The position numbers were made by a program, and so were the translations under genes. The notes under the pieces are model-generated. The model saw nothing but the letters and a program-made list of their open reading frames with translations. It was not told the origin of the DNA and did no database searches. Shown here one piece after another: positions 1 to 7,861 of a stretch of DNA of 64,000 nucleotides (positions are counted from its first letter, which is position 1; the number at the start of each line of letters is the position of its first letter). Origin of the DNA: Bog-950 sp046329495. Its GTDB lineage: Bacteria > Bacteroidota > Bacteroidia > Chitinophagales > LD1. The DNA is taken from contig JAXLUO010000014.1 of the NCBI GenBank assembly GCA_046329495.1, positions 34,124-98,123 of the forward strand, read 5' to 3'.

Positions 1-699
1 GGCTATGGCGTATATGGTTCCTCTGCGTATGCAAGCGGTGGTGGTTACCTGGCTGAAAATGCCTTCCAGGGCATTGGTGGCGGTTTCTTTGGTAGCATGG
101 TAGGTAGCGTTTCGCGTGGCGAAATTGCCGGCCAAATGAATGCCGGTGAACTGTTTGCCGCTTATAACGTAGGCGATGTGTATACCTCAGGCCGCCAGAT
201 TGAAATGGTAAAAACAGGCGAAACAAAAACACCTGCTTTCACGGCCACTTCAACGGAGGCTACAGTATACAACAAAGGCAAAGTAACCTTAACCAATGGT
301 TCAGCTTATGTGAAGTTCGATAACAACTTTACCAGCCTGTTAGGCGAATCGCCTGTTGTTACAGCCAGCCCAATGGGTAACTGTAAAGGTGTTTACGTTT
401 CATCGGTTGATAAGAACGGCTTTACTGTAACCGAATTAAACGGAGGTAACAGCAACGTTGAAATTTCGTGGATCGCTGTTGGCGACCGTGTGGACGCCAA
501 CATAACTGAAGTTCCTGCCGAAATGAAAGACGCTTCTTTTGATACTAATGTAAAAGGCGCGCTGTTCAATGATTCGAACAAAGAAAGCAACGGTCTTGGA
601 ATGTGGTGGGATGGTAAGTCTATCCGCTTCGGCCAAATGCCTGCTGAATTAACTACAAAACCTAAAGCAGAAGGAACACGCGAACAACATCAGCGTTAA
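1..699 (+). CDS. 3' end of a large surface or tail-fibre-like protein (partial)
   Basis: The reading frame is open from the first base of the window, so this is the C-terminal 232 residues of a longer protein whose start lies upstream. The visible part is rich in Gly, Asn and Thr. It has a glycine-rich stretch at the beginning, then a beta-rich module containing GNCKGVYVSSV and NVEISWIAVGDRVD. Modules of this kind sit near the C-termini of secreted repeat or tail-fibre-like proteins in Bacteroidota; this is remembered resemblance, not a search result. No T9SS sorting domain is visible at the C-terminus, which ends in a polar tail. A strong terminator follows 23 bases after the stop, so this gene ends its transcript. 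The precise function is unknown. Confidence 0.75.
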   Translation, partial: GYGVYGSSAYASGGGYLAENAFQGIGGGFFGSMVGSVSRGEIAGQMNAGELFAAYNVGDVYTSGRQIEMVKTGETKTPAFTATSTEATVYNKGKVTLTNGSAYVKFDNNFTSLLGESPVVTASPMGNCKGVYVSSVDKNGFTVTELNGGNSNVEISWIAVGDRVDANITEVPAEMKDASFDTNVKGALFNDSNKESNGLGMWWDGKSIRFGQMPAELTTKPKAEGTREQHQR

Positions 700-721
700 T
701 CCATTTGGTTTTAGATGAAAT

Positions 722-755
722 AAAAAGGCCCCCTGCAAAACAGGGGGCCTTTTTT
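722..755 (+). terminator. Rho-independent terminator after the first gene
   Basis: A GC-rich hairpin has arms at 725-735 (AAGGCCCCCTG) and 741-751 with a CAAAA loop, flanked by an A-run and followed by a T-run. It lies between convergent genes and also has an A-run on the 5' side, so it may work for both strands. Confidence 0.9.
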
Positions 756-781
756 AATAATACAAATAATACAAAAGAGCT

Positions 782-1225
782 TTAATTTTTATCGCCACCG
801 AAGAAGCGTTCTTCGATAAGGTCGGCATGGTAAGCCACTTCATAAATTATTTCATTCAATAATTCAGTTGTGGTGAATTCCAGCAGTGGTGCAGCTTGAA
901 CAGCAACCGTTTCGCATGGGCGGCCTTCGGCATCCTTGTCATTGGCAACGGTAACCGAAGTGTAAAAACCAAATCCCGCTTCTTTCAATAGGTTATAATG
1001 ATTTAATGCCTGTGTGTAGGTGCCGCAGCGGCTGTTAATGAATATGCAGTCTTTTTGATTGAACCAACGGCCTTTCGCAATCCAAACATATACAAACTGA
1101 TAACGGAATTTGCCATCCTGAATGGGAATGGCCACATCCAATCGCCATACCTCGGGCGAGAGTTCATCCATCTTGTAATTCCAGCGGCGCGAAATGTTAA
1201 GCAGAGCAGAACGGAGGTCTAACAT
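782..1225 (-). CDS. Conserved hypothetical protein, 147 aa
   Basis: No family is recognised with confidence. The protein is soluble, with no signal peptide or membrane segment. It is an alpha/beta sequence with a central aromatic-rich stretch (FRYQFVYVWIAKGRW) and an acidic helical C-terminus, so it resembles a small chaperone-like or YbjN-like fold, but this is a guess. It is the last of four minus-strand genes after the aminotransferase, nitrilase and the 120-aa protein. It is separated from them by 78 bases that hold its own -7 box and an overlapping perfect palindrome. It is therefore probably transcribed separately and may be repressed or activated by a TetR-like regulator. Confidence 0.7.
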   Translation of the reverse strand: MLDLRSALLNISRRWNYKMDELSPEVWRLDVAIPIQDGKFRYQFVYVWIAKGRWFNQKDCIFINSRCGTYTQALNHYNLLKEAGFGFYTSVTVANDKDAEGRPCETVAVQAAPLLEFTTTELLNEIIYEVAYHADLIEERFFGGDKN

Positions 1226-1256
1226 AATAATAGATTTATTGTTATAGGATATAACT

Positions 1257-1286
1257 CAAACCTACACAAAAAAATAACCGATCGGT
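1257..1286 (-). promoter_or_regulatory. Candidate promoter with overlapping palindromic operator
   Basis: On the minus strand, TAGGTTTG (1264 to 1257) matches the Bacteroidota -7 consensus TAnnTTTG exactly and lies about 30 bases before the ATG at 1225. The perfect palindrome ACCGATCGGT (1277-1286) falls where the -33 element should be, and no clear TTG element is seen there. CCGATCGG-type palindromes are typical of TetR-family operators. The site position is seen directly; regulation is inferred. Confidence 0.5.
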
Positions 1287-1303
1287 ATGATAATTGTTAG
1301 TTG

Positions 1304-1666
1304 TTACAGGGCTTCAAAATAGGTCACTATTCTCCTTTTAAGCAGCTCGTCCTGGTCCTTTAAGCTAAGCGGAGGAAGTTCGATTGTTTTTTCAAAATGA
1401 GGCCATCCGTCAGCATCGGTATGCGTAAAGCGGTAATAGCCATCGGGTTCAAGCAGGCGGCACATGGCCACATGCATCAGAGCCTGTTTTTCCTCTTTTT
1501 CCCAATTATCGCGCACCTGGCCAACTTCATTCATACCGATAATGAACAACATGGCATTAATATCGGGCCGCTGCCCGAATTGTTCCTTTACGCGGTTGCG
1601 TACTTCGTACCAGCGCAGGGCAAAGCTTTTATCTTCTTCGCTATTGTTATCGTTTAAAAGGGGCAT
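1304..1666 (-). CDS. Conserved hypothetical protein, 120 aa
   Basis: The function is not recognised. It is a compact, mostly helical soluble protein with no signal peptide. It contains an acidic N-terminus, a central hydrophobic segment (AMLFIIGMNEVG), and a C-terminal part that reads like a short beta-hairpin (GYYRFTHTDADGWPHFEKT) and a final helix. Its ATG overlaps the stop of the upstream nitrilase gene (TAATG), so the two are almost certainly co-translated. Similar small proteins next to nitrilase/aminotransferase genes occur in Bacteroidota, which hints at a role with that pair, but the sequence itself shows none. Confidence 0.75.
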   Translation of the reverse strand: MPLLNDNNSEEDKSFALRWYEVRNRVKEQFGQRPDINAMLFIIGMNEVGQVRDNWEKEEKQALMHVAMCRLLEPDGYYRFTHTDADGWPHFEKTIELPPLSLKDQDELLKRRIVTYFEAL

Positions 1667-2466
1667 TAGTGTCCTACAATTTTACGGCGGGGGTTAATTA
1701 CAAAATCATCACCGTCCTCTAAAAACCTGAATGTATTTCGGGTCTTAATTAATTCTTCATGGTTTAAGGTGATGGTGGTTATTACTTCGTTATGTTGTTC
1801 ATGAAAGAGCACATTGCCCACAGCATCTACAACCATGCTGTCGCCGCTGTAGTATATATCGTTACCATCGTTACCAGCCCGATTTAAGCCAATACAGTAA
1901 GCCTGGTTTTCAATCGCGCGGGCAATCAGCAAATACTTCCAGGCCTGCACACGGCGTTCGGGCCAATTAGCAACATAGATTAATGCATCGTACGCACCAT
2001 TTTTATTGCGGCTCCAAACAGGGAAGCGCAGGTCGTAGCAGATAAGAGGCTTTATATGCCAACCGTTTACGGTTACTATCAAATCGTCCTTCCCTTCGGT
2101 ATAAACCTTATCCTCGCCACTAAGCGAAAACAAGTGTCGTTTATCGTAGGTTTCGAAAGAGCCGTCAGGCCGCATCCAAACAAGGCGGTTATGGTATTCG
2201 CCAGCTTCTTCAATAATTAAGCTACCGGTTACAACACAATTGTTTTCGGCGGCCGTTTGCTTCATCCATTGCACAGCACTTCCCTCCATGGTCTCGGCAA
2301 GTTCTTTAGCCCGCATGCTGAAACCGGTGCTGAACATTTCAGGCAACACCAGTACATCACACGTTTCTTTATGTGCCGCAATCTTTTGCGAGAACATTTG
2401 GAGGTTGGCCTCGATGTTTTCCCACTGCAGGTTAGACTGGATAAGCGTAATGCGCAACGGATTCAT
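1666..2466 (-). CDS. Nitrilase-superfamily amidohydrolase (omega-amidase, YafV-like)
   Basis: This is a carbon-nitrogen hydrolase of 266 residues, the usual length for single-domain members. The full catalytic triad is visible: Glu43 in LVLPEMFSTGF, Lys109 in YDKRHLF and Cys143 in PLICYDLRFPVW. The ICYDLRFP signature is that of the YafV/Nit2 omega-amidase branch, which hydrolyses alpha-ketoglutaramate or the methionine-derived keto-amide. It is cytoplasmic and has no signal peptide. It sits 16 bases downstream of a methionine/glutamine-type aminotransferase, the pairing expected if the aminotransferase uses glutamine as donor and this enzyme removes the resulting keto-amide. Its 3' end overlaps the next gene by one base. 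Confidence 0.88.
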   Translation of the reverse strand: MNPLRITLIQSNLQWENIEANLQMFSQKIAAHKETCDVLVLPEMFSTGFSMRAKELAETMEGSAVQWMKQTAAENNCVVTGSLIIEEAGEYHNRLVWMRPDGSFETYDKRHLFSLSGEDKVYTEGKDDLIVTVNGWHIKPLICYDLRFPVWSRNKNGAYDALIYVANWPERRVQAWKYLLIARAIENQAYCIGLNRAGNDGNDIYYSGDSMVVDAVGNVLFHEQHNEVITTITLNHEELIKTRNTFRFLEDGDDFVINPRRKIVGH

Positions 2467-2482
2467 AACTGCAAAGATACAG

Positions 2483-3637
2483 TTACATTTTCAGAATCTT
2501 GTCTGCTGCGCGCTTTAAGGTTTCTTCTTCTTTAGCAAAGCAAAAGCGTATTACGCTCTTATCTACATTGTGCCTGTAGAAGACGGATACAGGAATAGCA
2601 GCAACACCCATGTCGCGGGTCATGCGTTTGGTAAAGTCAGTGTCACGCTCCTCACTGATGCGGTTATAGGCTGCCAGTTGAAAATAGGTGCCTTCGCACT
2701 TTAACAACTTTAAGCGCGATGACTGAATGGCATTTCTGAAGAAGTCACGCTTTTGTTGATAGAAGGCGCTTAGCTCCAGATATAGATCCTTTTTTGGCAA
2801 TATATCGGTAAAGGCAGCCTGGGCAATGCTGTTTACGCTGAATACATTGAACTGGTGCACCTTTCTAAACTCTTTCATCATGTTCTCAGGGGCAATGCAG
2901 TAGCCTACCTTCCAACCGGTGCAATGGTAGGTTTTGCCAAACGATGAAACAACAAATGAACGTTCAGCAAGTTTGGGATAGCGCAACACACTTTCATGCT
3001 CGGCACCATCGTATATAATGTGCTCGTATACCTCATCGCTTAAAATGATGATGTCTGAATCCTTGGTCAGTTTCTCCAGGTGCAGTAGGTCCGATTTGTT
3101 GAGTATAGTGCCCGATGGGTTGTGTGGTGTGTTAATCACAATCATACGGGTGCGCTGATTAATCAATCGCTTAACCTTTTGCCAGTCGATATGGTAGTCC
3201 GGTGCTTCCATATCGTAATAAATGGCTTTGCCTCCGGCCAGTTCAATTGCCGGCGTGTAACTATCATAAGCCGGGGCAAACATAATTACCTCTTCATCTT
3301 CGCGCAGCGTGGCCAGTATGGCCGTAAAAATGGCCTGGGTGCCGCCTGCGGTTATCGTTATCTCCGTTTCAGGGTTAATGCTAACGCCGTATAACTCATT
3401 TGTTTTTTCAGCTATGCGTTCGCGCAATAACTGGTTGCCGGCCATTTGGGCGTATTGGTTCTGGTTGTTGCGCATAGCTTTCTCCAATGCTTCCTGTAGC
3501 AGTGGATGCGGATTAAAATCGGGGAAGCCCTGCGAAAGGTTGATGGCATTGTGCTCGCGCGCAAGGGCACTCATTACCGTAAAAATGGTAGTGCCTACAT
3601 TGGGTAATTTAGAGTTTATGCCGGACGGAAAGTTCAT
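2483..3637 (-). CDS. Methionine-type PLP-dependent aminotransferase (YbdL/KAT-like)
   Basis: This is a class I/II aminotransferase of 384 residues. Visible landmarks are NLSQGFPDF (substrate loop), TAGGTQAIF (phosphate binding), NTPHNPSGT, SDEVYEHI, and the PLP lysine Lys235 in SFGKTYHCTGWKVGY. The C-terminus has the substrate carboxylate arginine in SVIRFCFAK. The combination QGFP and FGKTYHxTGWKVGY is typical of the methionine / kynurenine / glutamine-K group (YbdL). The longest frame begins at a TTG five codons upstream; the ATG at 3637 is preferred because it gives the usual N-terminus. It forms an operon with the downstream omega-amidase, suggesting methionine salvage or keto-acid transamination. 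Substrate preference cannot be read directly. Confidence 0.88.
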   Translation of the reverse strand: MNFPSGINSKLPNVGTTIFTVMSALAREHNAINLSQGFPDFNPHPLLQEALEKAMRNNQNQYAQMAGNQLLRERIAEKTNELYGVSINPETEITITAGGTQAIFTAILATLREDEEVIMFAPAYDSYTPAIELAGGKAIYYDMEAPDYHIDWQKVKRLINQRTRMIVINTPHNPSGTILNKSDLLHLEKLTKDSDIIILSDEVYEHIIYDGAEHESVLRYPKLAERSFVVSSFGKTYHCTGWKVGYCIAPENMMKEFRKVHQFNVFSVNSIAQAAFTDILPKKDLYLELSAFYQQKRDFFRNAIQSSRLKLLKCEGTYFQLAAYNRISEERDTDFTKRMTRDMGVAAIPVSVFYRHNVDKSVIRFCFAKEEETLKRAADKILKM

Positions 3638-3717
3638 AGCTGAGATGGGCAAAATACGAAATGCCGGAGTGAATTAAAAGCTGTTACCGCGCAACTTTTG
3701 CGCGTATTCTTAGGAAC

Positions 3718-4797
3718 TTACAGGTATTTATCGAGGTCGTTTACTTTCAGGTCTACCGTAATGCGCTTGATCTCTTCTTCCCTGTTCTTTTCGCAAATTA
3801 GCAGCACATCTTTGGTGTCAACCACGCAGTAGCCGTCCAGCCCCTGTATTACAACCAGTTTGTTATCGGGCACCATTACCATGTTATGGGCGGCATCGTA
3901 TACTTTAACATTCTTACCTGATACGGCATTGCCGAGGTAATCGTGGTCGTATACATCATACAGCGAGTCCCAGGTACCAATATCGCTCCAGCCGAACTCA
4001 GCAGGTATAGTAAATACATTATCGGCTTTTTCCATTACGCCATAGTCGATAGATATGTTGGTGCACTGCGAATAGGCCGTAGAAATAAACTTCTGCTCAT
4101 CGGGCGTGTTGTAATAGTTGTGCCCTTCTTTAAACGCATCGCCTATTTCCGGCAAATGCTTACGAATGCCTTCCAACAAGGTTTTGGCTTTCCATACAAA
4201 CATGCCTGAGTTCCAAAGAAAGTCGCCACTCTTCAGGAAGGTTTTGGCTATTTCCAGTGTAGGCTTTTCAGTAAAGGTTTTAACACGATAAAAGCCATCA
4301 GGTGAATGCTCATCCTCAAACTGTATATAGCCGTAACCGGTAGCGGGTTTAGTAGGTTTAATGCCTAAAGTGACTAAAAACGTATTGTTACTTACAAAGT
4401 CCAGGCACTTTTCTACCACCGCCACAAACTTATCTTCCTGCAGAATAAGATGGTCGGCAGGGGAAATAATGACAGTTGCGTCTTTATCCTTGGCATATAT
4501 CTTATCGCAGGCATAGGTGATACAAGGGGCCGTATTGCGGCGCACCGGCTCTCTTAATATCTGATGATCAGCCAGTTCGGGTAATTGTTCTTTTACCAGC
4601 GCTTCGTATTCGGTATTGGTAACCACGTAGATATGCTCTTTGGGAACCAACTTTAAAAACCGTTCGAACGTTAACTGAATCAACGTTTTACCGGTGTTCA
4701 GTATATCCAGAAACTGCTTGGGACGTGCGGTGCGGCTTTCGGGCCAAAACCGGCTGCCAATGCCGCCTGCCATTATTGCAACATACACGTTGCCCAT
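3718..4797 (-). CDS. manC: Mannose-1-phosphate guanylyltransferase
   Basis: It makes GDP-mannose from GTP and mannose-1-phosphate, a precursor for glycan and O-antigen synthesis. The nucleotidyltransferase signature GGIGSRFWP lies near residue 12. The family motifs PADHLI, TFTEKP (sugar-phosphate binding) and the C-terminal left-handed beta-helix start (SDIGTWDSLY) follow in order. At 359 residues it is the short form, without the fused mannose-6-phosphate isomerase domain. The longest frame starts at TTG 4821, but a -7 box TACTTTTG lies at 4834 to 4827. That would place transcription start close to 4820, so the ATG at 4797 is chosen. It is monocistronic or the first gene of the minus-strand run; 80 bases separate it from the aminotransferase. 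Confidence 0.92.
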   Translation of the reverse strand: MGNVYVAIMAGGIGSRFWPESRTARPKQFLDILNTGKTLIQLTFERFLKLVPKEHIYVVTNTEYEALVKEQLPELADHQILREPVRRNTAPCITYACDKIYAKDKDATVIISPADHLILQEDKFVAVVEKCLDFVSNNTFLVTLGIKPTKPATGYGYIQFEDEHSPDGFYRVKTFTEKPTLEIAKTFLKSGDFLWNSGMFVWKAKTLLEGIRKHLPEIGDAFKEGHNYYNTPDEQKFISTAYSQCTNISIDYGVMEKADNVFTIPAEFGWSDIGTWDSLYDVYDHDYLGNAVSGKNVKVYDAAHNMVMVPDNKLVVIQGLDGYCVVDTKDVLLICEKNREEEIKRITVDLKVNDLDKYL

Positions 4798-4826
4798 TCC
4801 GCTATAAGTTTTGTTAAGCAAGGCCG

Positions 4827-4834
4827 CAAAAGTA
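4827..4834 (-). promoter_or_regulatory. Candidate -7 box of manC
   Basis: TACTTTTG on the minus strand matches TAnnTTTG exactly. It leaves a leader of about 23 bases to the ATG at 4797, but none to the TTG at 4821. No convincing -33 TTG is seen at the right spacing. Confidence 0.4.
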
Positions 4835-4926
4835 AATAAAGCCGCGTGCTTTAAAACAGATTAGTAAATTCGCCGTCCTTTTTTTAAAAAGTCTTAGTAA
4901 ATTACTTGCTGTTGAAAAAAGGGTAA

Positions 4927-4943
4927 AACTATCGGCGATAGTT
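4927..4943. promoter_or_regulatory. 17-bp palindrome in front of recQ
   Basis: AACTATCGGCGATAGTT has two perfect 8-base arms around one central base. It lies 31 bases before the recQ ATG at 4975 and about 110 bases from the divergent manC promoter. It is a candidate operator, or a hairpin in the recQ leader. The binding protein is unknown. Confidence 0.4.
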
Positions 4944-4974
4944 CTACGTTAAATTGTTTCACTAAAATGGGATT

Positions 4975-7176
4975 ATGGAAATAGGTACCATGGAGCTTAC
5001 CGATGCGCTTCAGGAATATTTCGGCTTCAATAAATTTAAGGGTAACCAGGAAAAGATCATCAAATCGTTGCTTGCGGGCAAGGATACCTTTGTTATTATG
5101 CCTACCGGAGGCGGTAAGTCGCTGTGTTACCAGTTACCGGCTATAATGAGCGAAGGGGTGGCGATTATCATCTCCCCGCTTATTGCACTTATGAAAAACC
5201 AGGTTGACCTGGTGCGCAACTACAGCAGTAAGGACCATATTGCGCACTTTTTAAACAGCAGCCTTAGCCGCAGCGAACGCACTGCGGTTATTAAGGATAT
5301 ACGCAGCGGCCGCACCAAGATGCTTTATGTAGCCCCTGAAACCTTAACCAAGGAAGACACCATCGACCTGTTTAAGGAGGTGAAGGTGAGCTTTATTGCC
5401 GTAGACGAAGCACACTGTATTTCGGAATGGGGGCACGACTTTCGCCCGGAATACCGCCGCATACGCGAGATCATAGAATCAATAGACCAGGACTTTCCGA
5501 TTATAGCGCTTACCGCTACCGCTACGCCTAAGGTGCAGAACGATATAGTTAAGACGCTTGACTTACGTAAGCCGAATGTGTTTGTTAGCTCGTTTAACCG
5601 CGCTAACCTGTACTACGAGATTCGTCCTAAGAAAACCCCGCAACTGGCCATTAAAAACATGGTGCAGTTTATAAAGCAGCGCCAGGACAAAAGCGGTATT
5701 GTGTATGTTATCAATCGCAAAACGGCTGATGAGCTTTCGCAGGTGTTGCGGGCTAACGGTATTAAGGCCGGTGCTTACCATGCCGGTTTAGATGGTAAGG
5801 TGCGCACCCAAACCCAGGACGCCTTTTTGATGGAGGAACTGGATGTGATAGTAGCTACCATCGCCTTTGGTATGGGTATCGATAAACCGGATATCCGCTT
5901 CATTATTCACTACGATATACCAAAAAGCTTAGAGAACTATTACCAGGAAACCGGCCGTGCCGGGCGTGATGGGCTGGAAGGCGATTGCGTGGTGTACTTC
6001 TCGTATAAGGATATCAGCAAATTAGAGAAGCTACTGCGCGATAAAACCGTAGCCGAACGCGACCGCAATATTCAGTTGATTAACGAGAGCGTGGCTTACA
6101 TTGAAAGTGCCGAGTGCCGCCGCAAGTTCATCCTGCATTACTTTGGTGAGGAGTTTGATGCCGACCATTGCAACAAGATGTGCGATAACTGCCGCCACCC
6201 GAAAGAGAAGGTGGATGTTACTGCCGATACCAAGCTGGCTATCGATAGCATTAAGGCTGTTAAGGAGAACCACGATTTGCCTTACATGGTTAAGTTTTTA
6301 ACCGGCAAAAAGGCCAAGGAACTTACCGACTTTAAATACGACAAGCACGAACTGTTTGGCAAGGGTGCTGATAAAGACGAGCACCACTGGAACTCGGTTG
6401 TGCGCAATGCCATGATGCTGGGCCTTATTGATAAGGACATTGAAGAGTATGGTGTGCTGAAGATTACCGCTAAGGGCAAGGAGTATTTGAAGAAGCCTTT
6501 TGCCATTAAGGTAAGCATTAACCATAACTACGAGGACGATGGCAGCGAGGTAGTGGTGGAAGACAGCGGGGCACGTGCCGTGCTGGACCCTGCTATGCTG
6601 AACATGCTGAAGGACCTGCGCAAGCAGGTGGGTAAGGCAAACAATTTACCGCCTTATGTGATCTTCCAGGATTTCTCGCTGGAGGAGATGGCAACCAAGT
6701 ATCCTATTACGCTGGACGAGTTAACCAACATTACCGGTGTAAGTAAAGGCAAGGCCGACCGCTACGGTAAGAAGTTTGTGGAGATGATTAAGAAGTACGT
6801 GGACGATAATGATATCGACCGCCCAACGGACTTTGTAGTGAAAGGTGTAGCCAGCAAAGGCGCTGATAAGATCAAGATCATTCAGGCTATTGATAAGCGG
6901 ATTGGTATTGATGAGATTGCCAAAACGCTGGGCATGAAACGCCCCGACCTGATTACCGAACTGGAGACCATCGTTAACAGCGGCACTAAGTTGAACATAG
7001 ACTACTACCTGAACGAGAAGTACGATGAGGAGTTGTTAGGTTATATCTACGATTTCTTCCGCACCCACGAAAGCGGCAGCATTGATGATGCTTACAACGA
7101 GTTTGAAGGCGATAGCGTTGAAATGGACGACCTGCGCCTGGTGCGCATCAAGTTTATGAGCGAGATGGCGAACTAA
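4975..7176 (+). CDS. recQ: ATP-dependent DNA helicase RecQ
   Basis: This superfamily 2 3'-5' helicase acts in recombination repair and restart of stalled forks. In order it shows Walker A (MPTGGGKSLCYQLP, about residue 41), the DEAH box in AVDEAHCISEWGHDFRPEY (which also holds the RecQ aromatic loop), motif VI (ETGRAGRDG), and the RecQ zinc cysteines (CRRKFILHYF ... CNKMCDNC). An HRDC domain lies around 545-625 and a C-terminal helix-turn-helix module around 640-695. At 733 residues it is a full-length long-form RecQ as is usual in Bacteroidota. The frame opens at ATG 4975; ATG 4990 (MELTDALQ) is an equally good start because family N-termini begin there. No neighbour suggests an operon. Confidence 0.95.
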   Translation: MEIGTMELTDALQEYFGFNKFKGNQEKIIKSLLAGKDTFVIMPTGGGKSLCYQLPAIMSEGVAIIISPLIALMKNQVDLVRNYSSKDHIAHFLNSSLSRSERTAVIKDIRSGRTKMLYVAPETLTKEDTIDLFKEVKVSFIAVDEAHCISEWGHDFRPEYRRIREIIESIDQDFPIIALTATATPKVQNDIVKTLDLRKPNVFVSSFNRANLYYEIRPKKTPQLAIKNMVQFIKQRQDKSGIVYVINRKTADELSQVLRANGIKAGAYHAGLDGKVRTQTQDAFLMEELDVIVATIAFGMGIDKPDIRFIIHYDIPKSLENYYQETGRAGRDGLEGDCVVYFSYKDISKLEKLLRDKTVAERDRNIQLINESVAYIESAECRRKFILHYFGEEFDADHCNKMCDNCRHPKEKVDVTADTKLAIDSIKAVKENHDLPYMVKFLTGKKAKELTDFKYDKHELFGKGADKDEHHWNSVVRNAMMLGLIDKDIEEYGVLKITAKGKEYLKKPFAIKVSINHNYEDDGSEVVVEDSGARAVLDPAMLNMLKDLRKQVGKANNLPPYVIFQDFSLEEMATKYPITLDELTNITGVSKGKADRYGKKFVEMIKKYVDDNDIDRPTDFVVKGVASKGADKIKIIQAIDKRIGIDEIAKTLGMKRPDLITELETIVNSGTKLNIDYYLNEKYDEELLGYIYDFFRTHESGSIDDAYNEFEGDSVEMDDLRLVRIKFMSEMAN

Positions 7177-7179
7177 AAA

Positions 7180-7200
7180 GGTTCACGGTTCACAGTTCAC
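7180..7200. repeat. Three tandem heptamers after recQ
   Basis: GGTTCAC, GGTTCAC and AGTTCAC follow each other starting four bases after the recQ stop. This is a short tandem repeat. Confidence 0.7.
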
Positions 7201-7597
7201 GGCGAATTGTAATGGAACACAGATGACACTGATTGTTATGATTAGCGCTGCTTCAGAACCAGGATTTTCAGGATGCTGGGGATTTATAGGATAAGAAGAA
7301 ACCGCACCATCCGGAAAAAGGTTACAAAAGGTTACATTGCATTGTAGGGTTACACTTAATTAGTTTTGAGTTAGGAGTGCCGGTACGAGTCATTGCTTTT
7401 GCTCTTTGCTACCCTACCCTAAAGGGGACCAGGCTGCAAAAGCAGTTTAGTATCCGCACTTGTCTTGCTTACGTTATCCACACTGCTTGTGCATGCTTGT
7501 GCAGGTTTTTGCTTGTGCACAAGTTACAGAAAGTTTCATATGAGTGTTTTTTGTGTTAAAACGGGAAAAAAATGAACGGTTTACACAAGGGCGCGCT

Positions 7598-7614
7598 AAG
7601 TCATCGGATGACTT
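7598..7614. repeat. Palindrome AAGTCATCGGATGACTT (copy 1)
   Basis: A perfect palindrome with 8-base arms and one central G. Its 15-bp core recurs in mirror orientation at 7664-7678. Confidence 0.65.
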
Positions 7615-7663
7615 CTTCCTCAAGTAGGTCTATCGGAGGTTAAGGTATAGCCCTGCCACAAAA

Positions 7664-7678
7664 AGTCATCCGATGACT
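7664..7678. repeat. Palindrome AGTCATCCGATGACT (copy 2)
   Basis: This is the reverse complement of the core of the copy at 7598-7614, differing only in the central base. The two centres are 65 bases apart. Confidence 0.65.
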
Positions 7679-7700
7679 GCCCAAGGCATTATGTCGAGTG

Positions 7701-7726
7701 AACTTTACACTCCTTTACACTTTTTG
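7701..7726. repeat. Exact 26-bp direct repeat, copy 1
   Basis: It begins AACTTTACACTCCTTTACAC and ends in TTTTTG, and is identical to 7836-7861. The 109 bases between the copies contain a block with GGGATTC and GAATGACA ends. Confidence 0.8.
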
Positions 7727-7835
7727 CTCGTTGCTTTATCCGCGGCTGTGAGCCGGGGATTCCCTTCTGCGGCGGACAAGCTTCACTTCGCTATCGCTTC
7801 GTTCAGAATGACAGCGCGCAGGTGATGCCAGTAGT

Positions 7836-7861
7836 AACTTTACACTCCTTTACACTTTTTG
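7836..7861. repeat. Exact 26-bp direct repeat, copy 2
   Basis: Identical to 7701-7726 base for base. It is followed directly by an AGGATTT-rich repeat block. Confidence 0.8.

Noticed and set aside
7474..7482. Origin of replication based on a DnaA box
   Set aside because: Only one perfect box is present, and no dnaA, dnaN or gidA genes are nearby.
7377..7559. 60-codon open frame in the gene-free stretch
   Set aside because: It starts inside repeat blocks, has no family features, and the repeats disrupt any conserved coding pattern.
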